Origin: Pristionchus mayeri
Taxonomy: Eukaryota; Nematoda; Chromadorea; Rhabditida; Neodiplogasteridae
Direction: 5' to 3'
Length of the DNA: 64,000 nucleotides
Assembly: GCA_036245805.1 (NCBI GenBank)
Contig: BTRK01000004.1
Location: forward strand, 6,634,001 to 6,698,000
The notes beneath the pieces were generated by a model. That model made no database searches, had not been told where the DNA came from, and saw only the letters and a program-made list of their open reading frames with translations. Every line of letters begins with the position of its first letter. Position 1 is the stretch's first letter. A program made the position numbers and the translations under genes. This document shows, in pieces, positions 59,901 to 64,000 of this stretch.

Positions 59901-60432
59901 TTCCTCATCCGCTCGCGTCTCTAACAAGATCTCATGCCAGTCCATCACACCCAAGGAAATCGACCAACGAGGCTGCCAGCTGTCTCTCAAGTAAGATCTA
60001 CCGTAGTCGACAAGAGCTACCGTAATCTGCCAGGTTCAACGTCAGCATCGATCGCATCTACAAGGAGCTGGTGAAGCGCGGTGTCGCGGTCAGTTCTAAA
60101 TCGATTCGATGTGCTGTAGATGCGCTCATTTCAGGTGGACAAGCGCTATCCGTACATCATTCGAGTCGCTCCTGTTCATCTCTACAACTCATTCATCGAC
60201 ATCAGGAGATTTGTGGATGTAAGCATACTTATCAATGAAACACAAGGAACCGAAAATCATGGAGGAAGGTGACAGAATTAAATTCGTTCCACAAGGGCAC
60301 CACTCCCCCTTTTCCATAGGATGTGGAACTTTACCGAAACCTCGGAATTCACTGACCCCTAACCGTTTTCAAACAATCGCATTCTTGCAGGTACTTATCG
60401 AGTCCGTTCGCATCGTCGAGAAGGAACTATAG
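56981..60432 (+). CDS. flu-2: Kynureninase (467 aa, 17 exons)
   Basis: Pyridoxal-phosphate enzyme of tryptophan catabolism, splitting kynurenine or 3-hydroxykynurenine into (3-hydroxy)anthranilate and alanine. Exons: 56981-57038, 57080-57190, 57253-57373, 57509-57563, 57674-57763, 57886-58011, 58134-58205, 58437-58532, 58780-58878, 58920-58969, 59226-59302, 59348-59433, 59477-59553, 59886-59990, 60034-60088, 60135-60218, 60391-60432; 468 codons. Landmarks: [45 protein letters not shown], and the cofactor lysine in CWCSYK at position 276, the same number as in the human enzyme. It ends with GCQLSLKF and [11 protein letters not shown]. All substrate motifs are intact. The ATG lies one base after a CTATTCAG acceptor, consistent with trans-splicing. 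C. elegans flu-2 is the kynureninase gene; orthology is inferred. Confidence 0.96.
59149..59220. repeat. Palindromic MITE, family M1, adjoining a kynureninase acceptor
   Basis: In intron 10. The left arm is complete, but the right arm stops at CATAGTTG and runs straight into TTTTCAG, the acceptor of exon 11 at 59226. Confidence 0.82.
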
Positions 60433-60698
60433 ACAAGAATTTGACCAAACATATCTCGTCCACTTGTTAATACAATCATTATCATTCATGTGATGCAACT
60501 CCCTGCCATAAATGTAATTTTATCCAACTTCACTATTGACAGTGGCTTCCGAATCGACAATAATAATAATAGGGGTTTGGGAGATACATGGTTTGTTGTA
60601 GGTACAGTATGTTCAACTTCGTACAGTATATTCAACTCAGTTAGTAACAAGCGTGGTATGTACAGTAACTGAAGGGGCTGACAAGGGAGCAGCGGCGT

Positions 60699-63600
60699 TT
60701 AGAAGTCGCTAAAGTGGCCATACTTCTCGAGGGTACGCTTCATGTTGTCGATCTTCCTTCTATTTTCAGCCAGCATTCTCGTTCCCTCCACGTTCTCTTC
60801 CTGCAGCACCTGAGAAGACGCATATCAATTGCAGAAAGGGGGGGGGGGGGGGCACAAGGTGGGATGAGAACTATGACGCCATGCCGCCTTTGAAATATCA
60901 AATGCGGCATGGCATCATAGTTCTCATTCGACATAGCGCCAAATTGGGATACTAAAATCGTTTGTTGGGCAGTTAAATCTATATTTTTCTAGCAATAATC
61001 TATATTCTTCAAATCATCTAGTCATTGGGAAGCCCAGTGAACAATCATTCTAAAAATAATGTTCGCTAATTCTCTAAAAGAGGACTCCTAATCAGAAGTT
61101 CCAGCGAGATCAAATGCCCTCAAATTTCGTGGTGCTAGTGCCGTTCACTGAATAAGAAACTACGAAATATGCAAAATATTTGTTAAAGTTCTACAATATA
61201 CCGCAATAATAGCGGTGTTGTTTTCCGACTCGGCCTTACAGTTGCCAAGTTCCGCCTCCAGCTCACGGATCTGACATGCACAATTGTTTACAAAAATCGA
61301 CGACGTAAAAAATCGATAATCCACCGTACCTTCTTCTTTTGCTGCTCGCACTCATCCGACTTGGACATGAGCTCTTGAATTGCGCGAGTCACTTGCTGAT
61401 TCTCCACTGTGATCGAACCTGCACATCATTTTTTAATCACAATCTAATAGTCTCTATGTCGTGTCGGAGATCGACGATCGTATCATCTAGTTCGTGCAAC
61501 GAGCATTTCTTCAATTATTCAATTCAATTTGTGCGATCTCAATCCCATCTTCACTAGAGTTGGCTGTTCAAGGTCGCGTTGCAACGCTGCATCGCCTCCC
61601 TCTACTCGGATATAGCAAACAGGCGAGGGAGAGGCGTTGCAACGCGACCTCGAATGACCAGCCGTCACGGCATGAGTGAGCATGCGTGATGGTTCTGGTG
61701 GAATCTCGCAGCTCACCCGTAAGTTGCATCGAGTCGACGGAGCTCTGGAGCGTCTTTCTCAGCTCGCGCTCGTTCAGTCTCTTCGCCATCTCCTCCGACA
61801 ACTGACTCCTGCAATCATCCCAAATTTATTGAAATTATTTTTAAAAATTGATCAGCTTAGGGCACTTGCTGACAAAAATCCTGACACCCGTCCCAGGTTG
61901 GAATGGCAATTCGGGATAAGGAAGAGAGCCCGCTACGCTTCCCTTCTATACAATACAATACAATATTTATTCAAGCTTCAGGTGGTATGCCTGTTGAACG
62001 ATGCAAGTTTTCCATAAATCAGGGTGTCTTCTGCACTTAGATTCCCAGTTCGGTCCAATCGCCTTGACAAACTCATCTCTCCATCGTATCTTCGGTCTAC
62101 CGGGCGGTCTCGTTCTATCTAGAGGCGACCAATTTGTTATTTTTCTTGCCCACCGATATATTTCCTTCTATATATTTCGCAATTTTCGAAGAGGGAAATA
62201 CGTAGGAGGTTCGATTCCTAGTCTCGTCTTGCCAACTCTAGAAAAAAAGCTTTTGTAGTCGATGCACAGAGATGCGAATGGCTTGCCATGTACATTCTAT
62301 TGGGACTGCCCGGCATACGTGGGCAGACGTTACTGCTGAGTTTCAAAATCCGGGAGGGTGCCCACTAGTTCAGCCACAAAACCGGCAGTGTTTACGGAAA
62401 CTGACACCCTTAAACTCGAAGAACTATGATGAGCAAACTCCGAAAACCGGGAGGGTTTTGCTGCTAGCCCGCATTTGCTGCCCGGACTCTTCGGGTGTGC
62501 ACTCACTGCAGTTCAGTGTTCGCCTTGTGCAGAGCTGCGTTCTCCTGTCGCAGCTTCTCCGTCTCGTCCAGAGAGGGAACACGGTGCAGGATATGCTCCT
62601 CAAACTTAAATATAATTTTTTTTTACTCTGGGGGCTTGAGCAGTTCTGTAACCTAAGGCTGACCGTAAGCGGCCCAACCTTAATCAACCTAAGTGCGATC
62701 TTATCATATCCTAAGAAATATGGGCTAGCCTGATTCCTTCCTCTGAACAACGTATTGCGGCAAAATGTGAGTAGAGAAATTCTGCTAGACTCAAGACCAC
62801 GTGATGCAATGGATGATTCATAACAATTAATCCACTGCTCACACGAGGCTGCGACTGGGCATTGCTCATCATCGACTGCTCGAGAGAGACGACCTGCTGC
62901 GAGAGCGAGGAGATGATCGAGTCCTTCTTACGGAACTGCAAGATCGTTATGACTTACAATTATTTATTTCATCATGCCCAAAACAAAAAACGAGCATTTT
63001 TGGAAAGTACAGTTAGAATGCACCCATTGTCCAGATTGAGGTCCAATACTTCAGATTTCATAATTTCACCGAGGTCTCTTACATTCCCTTATTAGAAAAA
63101 ATATCTGCATTTGTTAGTCAAAGAGCAGCTAATACTGTTAATTAGGGCGGGAAAAACGACTCATCGAGTCGACTTGTTTACTAGTTGGATCGAGTCGAGA
63201 TCGAGTCTCTCGAGCACTCGACCCTCTCCCTTTTATTGCCCCCTAGAGGACGAGTGAGCCGATTCAGTTCGAGTCGAAATCGAGTCGGCGATTTTCTCAG
63301 CTCTAAGTGGTCCAAATTGCCTATTCTTTGCGCAGTTTGAATCAGCTCGATCAGAGCTATCGAACACATATACATTTTAGGGTATTTATGCAAAAACGAT
63401 GAATATATTGAAATTCCCCGCACAAACCTGAAGAAAAATCGGAAAAACTAAATCTTCATTTCTACCCTCATGTTTACACTTTTTCGATTTGTCACGTCAA
63501 GCGGAATCCAACTGTCAAAAAGTTAAATGATTTGGACTACAGCGAGCTGAGAAAATCGCCTTGACTCGATTTCGACTCGAAAATGAGTCGACTCATTCGC

Positions 63601-63886
63601 TCTCTCTTCCCGCCAAAACGAGCACTCGACGAGAGAGGGGTCGTAAACACGCCTTCCCTCGAGCACTCGAAAAGAGGAGTAAACAAAGTGCTCGAGAATC
63701 GTTTTCGCCGTCCTACTGTTAATCATGGCGTACCTCCTCGTCCACTTCCTGTCTCACATTCGACTGAATGCTATCACTGATCGTCTTGAGACTCATCAGC
63801 TGATTGCGAGTCTCCTCCAGATCCTTCTCCAGCTTCTCATTCCTCATCGAGAGATCCTCCACTTTCGACTGCAGCGAGTTTGATGC
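60699..63886 (-). CDS. C-terminal part of a coiled-coil protein (gene continues beyond the right edge)
   Basis: Not recognised. Exons visible: 63734-63886, 62843-62935, 62507-62598, 61717-61808, 61330-61418, 61202-61270, 60699-60809, all in consistent phase, giving about 232 residues to the stop. Nearly the whole length is heptad-rich: SKVEDLSMRNEKLEKDLEE, KLRQENAALHKANTELQ and LNERELRKTLQSSVDSMQL, then IRELEAELGNCKAESENN and RRKIDNMKRTLEKYGHF. The tail SDF-stop is not coiled. Lengths and sequence fit a centrosomal, kinetochore or Golgi-type coiled-coil protein, but I cannot name one; SAS-6 and Mad1-like proteins were considered without decisive motifs. The N-terminal part lies outside the window. 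Confidence 0.75.
60852..60940. repeat. Palindromic MITE, family M1, full copy
   Basis: In an intron of the coiled-coil gene, directly after a G-run. The arms contain GGATGAGAACTATGACGCC and its complement, ending CATAGTTCTCATTCGAC. Confidence 0.82.
61561..61662. repeat. Hairpin repeat in a coiled-coil gene intron
   Basis: AAGGTCGCGTTGCAACGC near 61570 is inverted as GCGTTGCAACGCGACCT near 61633. The outer bases GGCTG and CAGCC also pair. Composition and size resemble the hairpins at 9578 and 18474. Confidence 0.75.
62333..62470 (+). repeat. Dispersed repeat R3, copy C
   Basis: Located in a coiled-coil gene intron. It shares CTGAGTTTCAAAATCCGGGA with copy B, and AGTTCAGCCACAAAAC plus GTTTACGGAAAC with copy A, showing that all three copies descend from one source. 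Confidence 0.8.
63134..63728. repeat. 600-bp foldback element in a coiled-coil gene intron
   Basis: Inverted arms (about 63134-63313 and 63528-63728) share TCGAGTCG-rich tracts, GCGATTTTCTCAGCTC and the outer motif ACTGTTAAT. About 215 bases lie between the arms. Divergence between arms is higher than for the other hairpins, suggesting an older insertion. Confidence 0.75.
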
Positions 63887-64000
63887 CTGAGAAGATGAAT
63901 GCATTAATCCTTAGGACAGACTAAACGGTGAATTGGCACGGGGGCGGCAAAGCACACCTTGTCGTAAGAGACTAATTCTACTTTCTTTCTTGTTTAAGTT

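Noticed and set aside
1..64000. CRISPR arrays, bacterial operons, rRNA genes, viral genes
   Set aside because: No direct-repeat/spacer pattern, no rRNA signature and no viral protein motif seen; the DNA is eukaryotic.

Overview
The window is nuclear DNA of a nematode, most likely a rhabditid or diplogastrid worm (Pristionchus-like) and not Caenorhabditis elegans. The evidence is a nematode-type cuticle collagen, many small exons separated by short introns, splice acceptors placed directly before start codons as expected for spliced-leader trans-splicing, and Tc1 and mariner transposons. There are no bacterial operons, ribosome binding sites or CRISPR arrays. The gene models below were joined by hand, using splice signals, reading phase and family homology recalled from memory. 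Each recognised complete model closes in frame; the GPI-type gene's exon edges are less certain.

Layout, left to right. A cuticle collagen (+, 336-1788) is followed by a gene of unknown function for a secreted, probably GPI-anchored protein (+, 3849-6818). A complete 40-exon xanthine dehydrogenase gene follows (-, 6994-18768), with a dead mariner in intron 22. Next come a small single-zinc-finger gene (-, 19741-20910), a divergent hexokinase (+, 23263-27512) and a long non-coding stretch. An ETS-domain factor of the LIN-1/Elk type (+, 36086-41792) may have a remote first exon at 29070. The chaperonin subunit CCT-theta (-, 42663-48080) carries a nearly intact mariner in intron 5. After a 6.9-kb nested inverted-repeat transposon complex (49044-55908) come kynureninase (+, 56981-60432) and the 3' part of a coiled-coil gene (-, from 60699 past the right edge).

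The genes do not form one pathway. Xanthine dehydrogenase (purine catabolism) and kynureninase (tryptophan catabolism) are housekeeping metabolic genes. Hexokinase may be one too, but several of its nucleotide- and sugar-contacting residues are altered. CCT-theta is a folding-machine subunit, and the ETS factor is a predicted MAP-kinase target with two FxFP docking motifs.

The most unusual part is the mobile-DNA layer. A Tc1-family element with 1137-bp inverted arms sits inside a second, older inverted-repeat structure with arms of about 770 bp. That outer structure also holds an exon-like fragment of the SUMO-conjugating enzyme UBC-9 and a tRNA-like sequence. Introns and promoters are further peppered with a family of roughly 80-bp palindromic MITEs, several longer foldback hairpins and a three-copy dispersed repeat. 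One MITE duplicated the splice acceptor in front of kynureninase.
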